From Actinomadura sp. K4S16 (GTDB taxonomy: Bacteria > Actinomycetota > Actinomycetes > Streptosporangiales > Streptosporangiaceae): a DNA stretch of 64,000 nt. A program made the position numbers and the translations under genes. Each line of letters opens with the position of its first letter. Position 1 is the stretch's first letter. This document shows, piece by piece, positions 9,649-18,237 of this stretch. The notes below the pieces were generated by a model that was not told the DNA's origin, did no database searches, and saw nothing but the letters and a program-made list of their open reading frames with translations. Location: contig NZ_BDDE01000011.1 of assembly GCF_008327685.1 (NCBI RefSeq), positions 732,774-796,773 on the forward strand, given 5' to 3'.

Positions 9649-10459
9649 TCCCGCGGTGACCGGCGCGCTGCGCGTGTACGGGCTGCTCGCCTGGACGTGG
9701 ATCCGGGCGGCGGCGCAGTACCCGGTGTCGATGGTGCTGCTCGGCCTGGCCACGGCGGTGGTCTCCGTGCTGGACGCCGCCGCGATCATGGTGCTGTTCT
9801 CGCGGGCGCCGCGCATCGCCGGGTTCGGCGTGTACGAGGTCCTGTTCCTGTACGGCACGTCGGCCCTGTCGTTCGCGCTGTCCGACATCGTCCTCGGGAC
9901 GACCGAGCGGCTCGGGGCCCACGTGCGGGAGGGGACGCTCGACGCGATGCTGGTGCGCCCGGTGAGCCCGCTGGTGCAGATCGCGACGGAGGGGTTCACG
10001 CCCCGGCGGCTCGGCAAGCTCGTCCCGGCGGTGCTGGTGCTCGCGTACGCGCTCGGCCGGCTGGACGTCGCCTGGACGCCGGGCCGGCTCGCGATGGTCC
10101 CGGTGATGGTGCTGTCCGGGGCTGCGATCTTCGGCGGGCTGTGGGTGCTGACGGCCGCGGTGCAGTTCGTCCTGGTCGACAGCCACGGGGCGAGCAAGTC
10201 GGTCACCTACGGCGGCGCCTTCCTCACCCAGTACCCGATGACCATGTTCGCCCGCGACCTGGTCCGCGGGGTGACGTTCGCCGTGCCGCTGGCGTTCGTC
10301 AACTGGCAGCCCGCGCTGTACGTCCTGGACCGGCCCGATCCGCTCGGGCTGCCGGACGCGGCGCGGTTCGCCTCCCCGGCCGTCGCCGCCGCGCTGTGCG
10401 CGGCGGCGGCGACGGCGTGGCGGGCCGGCCTGCGGCACTACCGATCGACAGGGAGCTGA
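9641..10459 (+). CDS. ABC-2 type exporter permease 2
   Basis: 272 residues, about six membrane segments, COG3694-like. THVREGTLDAML-type loop is seen here as AHVREGTLDAMLVRPVSPLV, the counterpart of the loop in permease 1. It starts with GTG inside the end of the preceding gene and its stop overlaps the ATG of the ATPase gene (TGATG), so the three products are translationally coupled and probably assemble as a heterodimeric permease with an ATPase dimer. Confidence 0.82.
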   Translation: MADPAVTGALRVYGLLAWTWIRAAAQYPVSMVLLGLATAVVSVLDAAAIMVLFSRAPRIAGFGVYEVLFLYGTSALSFALSDIVLGTTERLGAHVREGTLDAMLVRPVSPLVQIATEGFTPRRLGKLVPAVLVLAYALGRLDVAWTPGRLAMVPVMVLSGAAIFGGLWVLTAAVQFVLVDSHGASKSVTYGGAFLTQYPMTMFARDLVRGVTFAVPLAFVNWQPALYVLDRPDPLGLPDAARFASPAVAAALCAAAATAWRAGLRHYRSTGS

Positions 10460-11451
10460 TGGCGGTGCCGATGATCGAAGCCGAGGACGTCGTCAAGTCG
10501 TTCACCGTGCGGGCGCGCTCGGGCGCCCTGCGCCGGACGCGGCGGCGGGTGCGCGCGGTGGACGGGGTGTCGTTCACCGTCGAGCGGGGCGAGTTCGTCG
10601 GCTACCTCGGCCCGAACGGGGCGGGCAAGTCGACGACGATCAAGATGCTGACCGGCATCCTCACCGCGTCGTCCGGCACGCTGCGGGTGTGCGGGCTGGA
10701 CCCGTCGCGGCGCCGCACGACGCTCGCGCGCCGCATCGGGGTGGTGTTCGGGCAGCGGACCACGCTGTGGTGGGACCTCCCGCTGCGCTCCAGCCTGGCG
10801 CTCGTCCGGCGGCTCTACCGCGTCGAGGCGGCCGCGCACCGGGCCCGGCTCGCGGAGCTGACCGCGCTGCTGGAGCTGGAGCCGTTCCTGGACACCCCGG
10901 TCCGGCAGCTCAGCCTCGGCCAGCGGATGCGGGGCGACCTCGCCGCGGCACTGCTGCACGACCCGGAGCTGCTCGTCCTGGACGAGCCGACGATCGGCCT
11001 GGACGTGGTGAGCAAGGCGACCGTCCGCGACTTCCTGGAACGCGTCAACGCCGAGCGCGGCACCACGATCCTGCTGACCACGCACGACCTCGGCGACATC
11101 GAGCGGCTCTGCCGCCGCGTCATGATCATCGACCACGGCCGGCTCGCCTACGACGGGGGGCTGGACGAGCTGCGGCGCACCGTGGACGCCGACCGGACGC
11201 TGGTCGTGGAGCTGGCGCGGCCGGCCCCGCCGATCACCTTGGACGGGATCGAGGCCGAGCGGGTGGAGGGGCCGCGGCAGTGGCTCCGGCTGCCGAACGC
11301 GGCGAACGCGGCCGCCGTCGTCGCCGCGCTGGCGCGCGACCACGAGGTCCGCGACATCTCGCTGCGCGAGGCGGGCATCGAGGAGGTCCTCGCCGGCCTC
11401 TACCGCGGCGACCACGCGTACTGGTGCTCGGGGCGGCCCGTCGCGCCGTAG
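10459..11451 (+). CDS. ABC-2 exporter ATP-binding protein
   Basis: 330 residues, COG4586-like. Walker A GPNGAGKST near residue 54, Q-loop region GVVFGQRTTLWWDLP, signature LSLGQRMRGDLAAAL (LSLGQ variant), Walker B LLVLDEPTIGLD, and the H-loop TTHDLGDIE. Residues after about 245 form the C-terminal extension seen in this exporter class. Energises the two permeases just upstream. Its 3' end overlaps the convergent response-regulator gene by 52 bases. Confidence 0.9.
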   Translation: MAVPMIEAEDVVKSFTVRARSGALRRTRRRVRAVDGVSFTVERGEFVGYLGPNGAGKSTTIKMLTGILTASSGTLRVCGLDPSRRRTTLARRIGVVFGQRTTLWWDLPLRSSLALVRRLYRVEAAAHRARLAELTALLELEPFLDTPVRQLSLGQRMRGDLAAALLHDPELLVLDEPTIGLDVVSKATVRDFLERVNAERGTTILLTTHDLGDIERLCRRVMIIDHGRLAYDGGLDELRRTVDADRTLVVELARPAPPITLDGIEAERVEGPRQWLRLPNAANAAAVVAALARDHEVRDISLREAGIEEVLAGLYRGDHAYWCSGRPVAP

Positions 11452-12065
11452 CGGAGCGTCACCACGACCCGCCCGGCCTCGGCGAGGGCCGCGAGGTAGC
11501 GCTGCGCGGTGGCGCGGGAGATGCCGACCTGGTCGGCGATCTCGGCCGCGGACCGCGGCTCGTCGGCCCGCCGGAGCGCGTCGCTGACCAGCCGCGTCGT
11601 CACCGGCGACTGGCCCTTCGGCGCGGGGGTGCGGGCGTGCAGCGGCGCGTACAGGGCGCGGACCGCGCCGTCGAGGGCCGCCTGCGACAGCTCGTTCTCG
11701 CCGGACAGCGCCTCCCGGTACCGGGCGTAGGCGGTGAGGCGCTCGTTCAGCGCGGCGGCGGTGAACGGCTTGACCAGGTAGTGCAGGGCGCCGTGCCGGA
11801 ACGCCTCCCGCACGGCGCGGGGGTCGGCGGCCGCCGTCGCCATGATGACGTCGGCGTCGAGCTCGGGCAGCAGGCTGAGGCCCGAGGCGTCCGGCAGGTA
11901 GACGTCCAGCAGGACGAGGGCGGGCCGCAGTTCGGCGGCCATGGCCCTGGCCTGCGCGGCGCTGTGGGCGAGCCCGGCGACCGCGAAGCCCCGCAGCGCC
12001 GCCACGAATCCGGCGTGGACCTGCGCGACGCGGAAGTCGTCGTCCACCACCAGCACGTCGATCAT
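11400..12065 (-). CDS. CitB/DcuR-family response regulator
   Basis: 221 residues. Receiver domain about 1-118 with DD near residues 8-9, phosphoacceptor aspartate in LLLDVYLPDASG, conserved T/A at MATAA and lysine in LVKPFT. The C-terminal half (ISRATAQRYLAALAEAGRVV) is the winged helix of the CitB/DcuR/DctR group. Overlaps the kinase gene upstream by 4 bases (ATGA). Expected to respond to an extracellular di- or tricarboxylate sensed by its partner kinase. Its last 17 codons run antisense into the ABC-2 ATPase gene, tail to tail. Confidence 0.9.
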   Translation of the reverse strand: MIDVLVVDDDFRVAQVHAGFVAALRGFAVAGLAHSAAQARAMAAELRPALVLLDVYLPDASGLSLLPELDADVIMATAAADPRAVREAFRHGALHYLVKPFTAAALNERLTAYARYREALSGENELSQAALDGAVRALYAPLHARTPAPKGQSPVTTRLVSDALRRADEPRSAAEIADQVGISRATAQRYLAALAEAGRVVVTLRYGATGRPEHQYAWSPR

Positions 12066-13690
12066 CGCACCGCCTCCGCGCCCAGCACCCCGGGGAGCCG
12101 GGCGACCGCCACGGCCCCGCCCCCGTCCGGCCCGCCCGTTCCCGCGTCCACGAAGGTCACGTCGCCGCCGCGGGCGCGGGCGGTGCGGCGCGCGAGGCCC
12201 AGCCCGAGCCCGCGCGAGCGGCCCGCCGCGGTGTCGCGGGTGGAGACGCCGTCGTCGAAGACGGCCTCGCGGAGCCCGTCCGGCAGCCCGTCGCCGGAGT
12301 CGGTGACGGTGGCGTGCAGGTCGGGGCCGTCGCCGAGCAGCTCGACCTCGACGCGAGCGGGCCGGCGCCGCCCGAGCCGCGCGGCCTCGACGGCGTTGTC
12401 GACGAGGTTGCCGACGACGGTCGTCACGTCCAGGGGGTCGGCGACGCGGCCCGGCACGTAGCTGCCGGCGCCGATGTCGAGCCGGACGCCCTTCTCGGCC
12501 GCGACGGCCGACTTCGCCGACAGGAAGGCGCGCAGGTACGGGTCCGAGACGGGGTCGGGCAGGTTGTCGGGCGCCGGGGCGCGGCGCGCGGCGTCCTCCA
12601 TCAGCGTGCCGATGTAGTCGGCGGCCTCCTCGCTGTGGCCGAGTTGGAGCAGGCCGGACAGGGTGTGCAGCCGGTTGGCGTACTCGTGGCGCTGCGCGCG
12701 GAGCGCGTCGAAGAGCGTGCTGACCGAGTCCAGCTCGCGGGCGAGCGTCTCCAGGTCGGTGCGGTCGCGCAGGGTGACGACGGCGCCGAGGTCGCGGCGG
12801 TGCCTGCGGACCTCCCGCCGGTTGACGACGAGGACGCGGTCCCCGGCGGTGACGAAGAGGTTGGTGGCGTCGCGCCGCCCCGTCAGGACGTCCCGCAGCG
12901 CGCCCTCCGGGGCGAGGCCCCCGGCGGACGCGCCGCGCTCCGGTGCGACGCCGAGCAGCCGGGACGCCTCGTCGTTGCAGACCGCGACCCTGCCCGCGCT
13001 GTCGACGGCCACGACGCCCTCGCCGACGCCGTGCAGCACCGCCTCCCGCTCGTGGACCAGCTCCACCAGCTCGTACGGTTCGAGGCCGAGCGTCTGGCGC
13101 TTCAGCCTGCGGCCGATCGCGGCGGACGCGACGACGCCGAGCAGGACGGCGCCGGCGACGAACAGCGACATCTCGCGCAGCAGGCGGCCGAGCTCCCGGT
13201 CGATGGCGCGGGCGTCGAACCCGACGCTGACCTCGCCGAGGATCCGCCCGCCCGGCCCGTACAGCGGCACCTTGCCGCGCGCGGACAGGCCGAGCGTGCC
13301 GCGCTCGACGCGGACGACCTCCCGCCCGGCGAGGGCGTCGGAGGGGTCGGTGCTCACGTGCCGGCCGAGCTCCAGCGGGTTCGGGTGGGACAGGCGGAGG
13401 CCGCGGCCGTCGGTCACCACGACGAACAGCGCACCCGTCCGGACCCGCACCCGCTCGGCGCGGTCCTGGACGAGCCCGCCGGGATCGTCCACCGCGACCG
13501 CCGCCGCGATCTCCGGGTCGGCGGCGACGCTGCGCGCCACGGTGAGCGCCCGCTGGCCGTACTGGTCGCGCAGCCGGCCGTCGAGCATCCAGGCGACCAG
13601 CCCGTACCCGAGGACCGCCACGACGACGACCACGCCCACCTGCAGGATCAGCACCTGGCGGGCGAAGGAGATGCGGGGCCGGACGGACAT
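12062..13690 (-). CDS. CitA/DcuS-family sensor histidine kinase
   Basis: 542 residues. Transmembrane helix 1 (VLILQVGVVVVVAVLGYGLV), an extracytoplasmic PAS/CACHE-like domain about 45-165 including FVVVTDGRGLRLSHPNP, helix 2 (MSLFVAGAVLLGVVASAAIG), a cytoplasmic PAS about 215-320, a phosphoacceptor motif QRHEYANRLHTLSGLLQLG, and ATPase N and G boxes (GNLVDNAVEA, GLGLGLARR). This architecture is specific to CitA/DcuS sensors of citrate, fumarate or malate. ATG 13690 is chosen over the GTG three codons earlier. It faces an ABC uptake operon divergently, so control of that operon is an attractive guess. Confidence 0.9.
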   Translation of the reverse strand: MSVRPRISFARQVLILQVGVVVVVAVLGYGLVAWMLDGRLRDQYGQRALTVARSVAADPEIAAAVAVDDPGGLVQDRAERVRVRTGALFVVVTDGRGLRLSHPNPLELGRHVSTDPSDALAGREVVRVERGTLGLSARGKVPLYGPGGRILGEVSVGFDARAIDRELGRLLREMSLFVAGAVLLGVVASAAIGRRLKRQTLGLEPYELVELVHEREAVLHGVGEGVVAVDSAGRVAVCNDEASRLLGVAPERGASAGGLAPEGALRDVLTGRRDATNLFVTAGDRVLVVNRREVRRHRRDLGAVVTLRDRTDLETLARELDSVSTLFDALRAQRHEYANRLHTLSGLLQLGHSEEAADYIGTLMEDAARRAPAPDNLPDPVSDPYLRAFLSAKSAVAAEKGVRLDIGAGSYVPGRVADPLDVTTVVGNLVDNAVEAARLGRRRPARVEVELLGDGPDLHATVTDSGDGLPDGLREAVFDDGVSTRDTAAGRSRGLGLGLARRTARARGGDVTFVDAGTGGPDGGGAVAVARLPGVLGAEAVR

Positions 13691-13740
13691 GACGTGCACC
13701 GTAGACCATGCCGGCCCGGCCGCCCAGACCCCGCGTGAGC

Positions 13741-13773
13741 AGAACGCGCAGAACCCCGGCTAACGCGCTTAAC
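13741..13773. promoter_or_regulatory. Tandem direct repeat between kinase gene and ABC operon
   Basis: Two copies of nnAACGCGCnnAAC (AGAACGCGCAGAAC at 13741 and CTAACGCGCTTAAC at 13760) on a 19-base period lie in the divergent region. Tandem direct repeats of this type are plausible sites for the CitB-family regulator. Inference only. Confidence 0.4.
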
Positions 13774-13848
13774 GTGGGGATTCGCGGCTTGCGAGCACAT
13801 CGCGGGCAAGGGTTCCGGTGACGCGCGCCACATTCGTACGGTGCCGCC

Positions 13849-14694
13849 GTGTCCACATCAGCAGCACCCAAGCGAGAAGGCTCCGAGCGAGCCGCCGGAC
13901 CAGTGATCGAACTGGCCGGCGCCACCAAGCGCTTCCGGTCGGCGGGCGGCGTCCACACGGCGGTCAGGGACCTCCACATGTCGGTGGGGCCCGGCGAGTT
14001 CGTCGCCGTGGTCGGCCCGACCGGCTGCGGCAAGTCCACCACCCTGTCCCTCGTCTCCGGGCTGGAGCCGGCGTCCGAGGGCCGCGTCCTGGTCCACGGC
14101 CGGCCCGTGGACGGGATCCCCGACGGCGTCGGCTACATGTTCCAGAACGACGCCGTCCTGCCGTGGCGGTCCGTCCTGGACAACGTGGCGGCGGGCCCCC
14201 GCTACCGGGGCGCGTCCAAGCGCGAGGCCCGCGACCGCGCCCGCGACTGGGTCGCGCGCGTCGGCCTCGCCGGGTTCGAGGGCTACTACCCCCACCAGCT
14301 GTCCGGCGGGATGCGCAAGCGCGTCGCGCTCGCGCAGACCCTCGTCAACGAGCCGTCCGTGCTGCTCATGGACGAGCCGTTCTCCGCGCTCGACGTGCAG
14401 ACCCGGGGCCTCATGCAGGACGAGCTCCTGCGCCTGTGGTCGGGGTCCGGCGCCGCCGTCGTGTTCGTCACGCACGACCTGGAGGAGGCGCTCGTGCTGT
14501 CCGACCGGGTCGTGGTCATGACCGCGGGCCCCGCGACGATCAAGGGCGTGTTCGACGTGCCGCTGGAGCGGCCGCGCGACGCCGAGGAGGTCCGGCTCAC
14601 CGGCGGGTTCCTCGAGATCTACCGCGAGGTGTGGGACTCGCTGCGCGAAGAGGTCCAGATCACCCGCGAGAGAGGGGCCGGCCATGCCGCGTGA
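13849..14694 (+). CDS. NitT/TauT-type ABC transporter ATP-binding protein
   Basis: 281 residues. Walker A GPTGCGKST near residue 62, Q-loop YMFQNDAVLPW, signature LSGGMRKRVALAQT, Walker B LLMDEPFSALD, switch histidine in VFVTHDLEEA. The MFQxDxLLPW and SGGMRKRV forms are typical of the nitrate/sulfonate/taurine family. First gene of a permease and binding-protein operon; it overlaps the permease by 11 bases. The GTG start lacks a ribosome site, and TACGGT lies 6 bases before it, suggesting a leaderless message. Confidence 0.92.
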   Translation: MSTSAAPKREGSERAAGPVIELAGATKRFRSAGGVHTAVRDLHMSVGPGEFVAVVGPTGCGKSTTLSLVSGLEPASEGRVLVHGRPVDGIPDGVGYMFQNDAVLPWRSVLDNVAAGPRYRGASKREARDRARDWVARVGLAGFEGYYPHQLSGGMRKRVALAQTLVNEPSVLLMDEPFSALDVQTRGLMQDELLRLWSGSGAAVVFVTHDLEEALVLSDRVVVMTAGPATIKGVFDVPLERPRDAEEVRLTGGFLEIYREVWDSLREEVQITRERGAGHAA

Positions 14695-15643
14695 GACGAA
14701 GACGCATGAGACCGAGACACGCGAGGCGAGCGCGCGCGAAACGGAGACCGCCCCGGCGGCGGCCGCCGGCGAGCCCGGGCCGGCGCCGGGCGCGTCCGGG
14801 CCGGGCGACCAGGGCGACCGGGCGGCGATCGCGCGGCTGCGCACCGCCGGGCTGCGCCGCACCCTCGGCGTCACCGCCGTCCGGGTCGCGCTCGTGGCGG
14901 CCTGGCTGGGCTCGTGGGAGCTGGCCGCGCGGAGCTGGATCGACCCGTTCTACTACTCGATGCCGTCGAAGATCTGGGAGCGGCTCGTCGACTGGTTCAC
15001 CGAGGGCACCTCGCAGGGGTCGATCTGGGAGCAGATCTCGGTCACGCTCCAGGAGGCCGTCGCGGGCTTCGCGCTCGGCGCGGCGGGCGGCGTCGTGCTC
15101 GGCATCGTGCTCGGCCGCAGCCGGTTCCTGGCGGAGGTCTGCGCGCCGTTCATCAAGGCCGTCAACGCGATCCCGCGCATCATCCTGGCCTCGCTGTTCA
15201 TCATCTGGTTCGGGCTCGGCATGCAGTCCAAGATCGCGACGGCGTTCGTGCTGGTGTTCTTCGCGGTCTTCTTCAACGCCTTCCAGGGCGCCCGCGAGGT
15301 CGACCGGAACCTGGTCAACAACGCGCGGATCCTCGGCGCGGGGCGGCTGCAGGTGCTGTGGACGATCGTGGTGCCGAGCGCCACCTCGTGGATCCTCGCC
15401 TCGCTGCACTCGGCGTTCGGCTTCGCGATCATCGGCGCGGTCGTCGGCGAGTACACCGGCGCCGACAAGGGCCTCGGCCTGCTCATCAACCACGCCCAGG
15501 GCACCTTCGACGCCGCCGGGATCTACGCCGGGATGATCATCATCACGGTGCTGGCGCTGCTCGCCGAGTACCTGCTCACGCTGTTGGAGGGCCGGCTGCT
15601 GCGCTGGCGCCCCGCCGCGTCCGGGCACGACGTCCAGATCTGA
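14684..15643 (+). CDS. NitT/TauT-type ABC transporter permease
   Basis: 319 residues. The first 60 residues are Glu/Ala/Pro-rich and cytoplasmic, longer than usual. Six membrane segments follow, with the EAA-loop region NARILGAGRLQVLWTIVVPS that contacts the ATPase. FALGAAGGVVLGIVLGRS and IPRIILASLFIIWFGLG are typical of this permease family. Overlaps the ATPase gene and precedes the binding-protein gene by 74 bases. Confidence 0.9.
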   Translation: MPRETKTHETETREASARETETAPAAAAGEPGPAPGASGPGDQGDRAAIARLRTAGLRRTLGVTAVRVALVAAWLGSWELAARSWIDPFYYSMPSKIWERLVDWFTEGTSQGSIWEQISVTLQEAVAGFALGAAGGVVLGIVLGRSRFLAEVCAPFIKAVNAIPRIILASLFIIWFGLGMQSKIATAFVLVFFAVFFNAFQGAREVDRNLVNNARILGAGRLQVLWTIVVPSATSWILASLHSAFGFAIIGAVVGEYTGADKGLGLLINHAQGTFDAAGIYAGMIIITVLALLAEYLLTLLEGRLLRWRPAASGHDVQI

Positions 15644-15717
15644 CGCCGCGCCTTCCCGCCCCTCTCCTCCCCACCCCTCCTCCTTCCCACCCCTGTCGCA
15701 CGACCAGGAGAACCGTC

Positions 15718-16773
15718 ATGCCCAGCACCTCCGTCCGGGCCGGCGCCGCCGCGCTCGCCGCCCTCACCGCCCTGTCGTCCCTGTCCGCCTGCCGCGACTC
15801 CCGCGCCGGGTCCGGCGGGGACGCCGGCTCCGGCGGCACCGTCAAGATCATGATCGGCGGCATCGACAAGGTCATCTACCTGCCCGCCAAGCTGACCGAG
15901 CAGCTCGGCTACTTCAAGGAGCAGGGCCTGGACGTCCAGCTGCTCACCGAGCCCGCCGGGGCGCAGGCCGAGAACGTGCTCATCTCCGGGGACGTCCAGG
16001 GCGTCGTCGGCTTCTACGACCACGCCATCCACCTCCAGACCAAGGGCAAGTGCGTCCAGAGCGTCGTGCAGATGGCGGACGTGCCCGGCGAGGCGGAGAT
16101 GGTCTCGGCGTCCAAGGCGGGCTCCCTGACCTCCCCGGCCGGGTTCAAGGGCAAGAAGCTCGGCGTGACCAGCCCGGGATCGTCCACCGACTTCATCACC
16201 CGCGCGCTGGCCGTGCGCAACGGCGTCAAGACGTCCGACTACACGACGGTGAAGGCCGGCGCGGGCCAGACGTTCATCTCCACGATGGAGAACGGCGGCA
16301 TCGACGCCGGCATGACGACCGACCCGACCATCGCCAAGCTCGTCAGCACCGGCAAGGCCAAGGTCATGGTCGAGATGCGCACCGAGGAGGGCACCCGCCG
16401 GGCGCTCGGCGGGCTCTACCCGTCCAGCTCGCTCTACATGGACTGCGCGTACGTGAAGGCGCACGGGGAGACCGTGCAGAAGCTCGCCAACGCCTTCGTC
16501 AAGACGCTCGGCTGGATCAAGCAGCACAAGCCGGCGGAGATCGCGGCGAAGATGCCCAAGGACTACGCGGGCGGGGACCCGGCGCTGTACGAGAAGGCGG
16601 TCGGCGACTCGATCAGCATGTTCAACGGGGACGGCGTGATGAAGCCGGACGCCGCCGAGAACGTCCTGAAGGTGCTGGCGCAGTTCTCCCCCGAGGTCGC
16701 GGAGAAGAAGGACGAGATCGACCTGGGCAAGACCTACACCACGCAGTTCGTCACCAAGGCCAAGCAGGGCTGA
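15718..16773 (+). CDS. NitT/TauT-type ABC substrate-binding lipoprotein
   Basis: 351 residues. Lipoprotein signal with lipobox LSAC near residue 24, then a Gly/Ser linker and an NMT1/SsuA-like periplasmic binding fold (VIYLPAKLTEQLGYFKEQGL and GKKLGVTSPGSSTDF). The start follows CAGGAG. Anchored outside the membrane, it would deliver its ligand to the permease and ATPase encoded just upstream. Candidate ligands of this family include sulfonates, nitrate, thiamine precursors and aromatic acids. The divergent CitA-like kinase hints at a carboxylate, but that is speculative. Confidence 0.9.
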   Translation: MPSTSVRAGAAALAALTALSSLSACRDSRAGSGGDAGSGGTVKIMIGGIDKVIYLPAKLTEQLGYFKEQGLDVQLLTEPAGAQAENVLISGDVQGVVGFYDHAIHLQTKGKCVQSVVQMADVPGEAEMVSASKAGSLTSPAGFKGKKLGVTSPGSSTDFITRALAVRNGVKTSDYTTVKAGAGQTFISTMENGGIDAGMTTDPTIAKLVSTGKAKVMVEMRTEEGTRRALGGLYPSSSLYMDCAYVKAHGETVQKLANAFVKTLGWIKQHKPAEIAAKMPKDYAGGDPALYEKAVGDSISMFNGDGVMKPDAAENVLKVLAQFSPEVAEKKDEIDLGKTYTTQFVTKAKQG

Positions 16774-16775
16774 GC

Positions 16776-16806
16776 GCAGTGCCGGGGTAGAACGCAGTGC
16801 CGGGGT
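16776..16806 (+). repeat. Short tandem duplication after the binding-protein gene
   Basis: GCAGTGCCGGGGT occurs at 16776-16788 and again at 16794-16806, an 18-base period, directly after the stop codon. It looks like a slippage duplication and has no visible function. Confidence 0.6.
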
Positions 16807-16842
16807 GAACGCCCCGGCGGAGCCAGCCGGACGCGGTGACGC

Positions 16843-16871
16843 GGGCCGGGCCTCGCGCGGAGGCCCGGCCC
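16843..16871. terminator. Bidirectional terminator hairpin
   Basis: Perfect 11-bp stem GGGCCGGGCCT with its complement around a 7-base loop. It separates the convergent ABC operon and the membrane protein gene whose stop codon starts one base later. Confidence 0.75.
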
Positions 16872-16872
16872 G

Positions 16873-17343
16873 TCAGCGTCCCCGGGTGGAGTAGAAGTCG
16901 ACGCCGCCGTCGTCCTCGCGGTGGCCCGAGCCCCAGCGCCGCGGCGCCCAGGTGGGCATCAGCAGCGCGAACCCCATCATCCCGTAGATCCCCGAGCCGA
17001 GCAGCATGCGCAGCCCGAAGTCCATGTCGCCGGCCGGCGGCACCTTGCCGGGCAGGTCGAGGGCGCGGCCGGGGTCGGCCAGGAAGTAGGCGGACGCGCC
17101 GAGCAGCGCCAGCGCGGGCACGAGCGAGACCAGCGGCGACGCCCACCGCGCGACGATGACCACGCCCATCACCAGGCCCACGGCGGCGAGCAGGGCGAAC
17201 GCGCCGTAGATGCGCGTGCGGTCGGTGATCTCCTGCCCGGTGCCGTCGAAGGACTGGCCGGCCTGGACGTACCCCCAGGCCGCGCCGTACAGCAGCGCGG
17301 GGGTCAGCAGGACGCCGAGGACGAAGCCGAAAGCATGGCGCAC
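16873..17343 (-). CDS. Small four-helix membrane protein, unknown
   Basis: 156 residues with four hydrophobic segments: near the N-terminus (FGFVLGVLLTPALLYGAAWG), 45-66, 68-88 and 113-130. The C-terminal tail is polar (GSGHREDDGGVDFYSTRGR). No catalytic motif is visible and I do not recognise a family. The GTG start is the only option because an in-frame stop lies four codons upstream; GGAAGTGA precedes it. The neighbouring gene on the other strand encodes another membrane-anchored protein, 179 bases away, so the two share a divergent promoter region. Confidence 0.7.
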   Translation of the reverse strand: MRHAFGFVLGVLLTPALLYGAAWGYVQAGQSFDGTGQEITDRTRIYGAFALLAAVGLVMGVVIVARWASPLVSLVPALALLGASAYFLADPGRALDLPGKVPPAGDMDFGLRMLLGSGIYGMMGFALLMPTWAPRRWGSGHREDDGGVDFYSTRGR

Positions 17344-17522
17344 CGCGCATCACTTCCATTCGAACGCGCCCGCCGCAGGGCGCGGGTTCCGGTAGCGCCT
17401 CAATCACAACACGCGCATCGGCGGCGGCGCAGGATATCCGTGCCGTTTTATGACGGTTTGTTTTGAACGCCATTGAACGGGCATCGCGGTCTCATTCGAT
17501 CCGCAGCACGTTGGAGGAAACA

Positions 17523-18233
17523 ATGTCGACCGCGATTTGGGTCATCGTCGCCCTTGTGGTCGTCGCCGTTCTCGCCGCGGCCGGGTACCTCGCCTGGACC
17601 CGGTCCCGCACGGCGCGGCTCAAGCGGCGGTTCGGCCCGGAGTACGACCGGGTCCTGGAGCGCCACGGCGGCCGCGCGGCCGCCGAGCGGGAGCTGCGCT
17701 CCCGCGAGCAGCGCCACGAGGAGCTGGAGCTGCGCGACCTCGACCCCCGGCGCCGCGAGGAGTACCGCGAGCAGTGGGTCCGCGTCCAGGAGCGCTTCGT
17801 CGACTCCCCCGAGGCGGCGGTCGAGGAGGCCGACCGGCTCGTCACGGTGGTGATGGGCGAGCGGGGCTACCCGACGCACGGCTTCGAGGAGAAGGTCGCC
17901 CACCTGTCGGTGGAGCACGGCCAGACGCTGGAGCACTACCGGCGGGCCCACACGATCAGCGGACGGGCGGCGACCAAGGAGGCGTCCACCGAGGACCTGC
18001 GCCAGGCCATGGTGCACTACCGCGCCCTCTTCGAGGAGCTCCTCGCCCCGCACGGCGAGGCCCGTCACGAGAAGGGCGGACGGCACACCGCGGAGCACCG
18101 CGCGGCGAACCCCGCGGAGCACGCCGAGCGGCGCGCCGAGGAGCGCGCCGGGGAACACGCCGGGGAACACGCCGGAAGGCACGCCGCCGCGCCCGCCGGG
18201 CACCGCGGCGACGACCGAGACATGAGGAGCTGA
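17523..18233 (+). CDS. Membrane-anchored coiled-coil protein with unnamed helical module
   Basis: 236 residues. A single N-terminal transmembrane helix (IWVIVALVVVAVLAAAGYLA) is followed by a charged helical region. The module from about residue 75 to 182 contains EEYREQWVRVQERFVDSP and ADRLVTVVMGERGYP and ends MVHYRALFEELL. The tail repeats Glu-His-Ala-Gly units (GEHAGEHAGRHAA). The ATG is preceded by TTGGAGGAAACA, a strong ribosome site. The next gene, 4 bases downstream, carries a diverged copy of the same module. I recall similar modules in other actinobacteria without an assigned function. A general-stress or envelope role is only a guess. Confidence 0.75.
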   Translation: MSTAIWVIVALVVVAVLAAAGYLAWTRSRTARLKRRFGPEYDRVLERHGGRAAAERELRSREQRHEELELRDLDPRRREEYREQWVRVQERFVDSPEAAVEEADRLVTVVMGERGYPTHGFEEKVAHLSVEHGQTLEHYRRAHTISGRAATKEASTEDLRQAMVHYRALFEELLAPHGEARHEKGGRHTAEHRAANPAEHAERRAEERAGEHAGEHAGRHAAAPAGHRGDDRDMRS

Positions 18234-18237
18234 CCCG

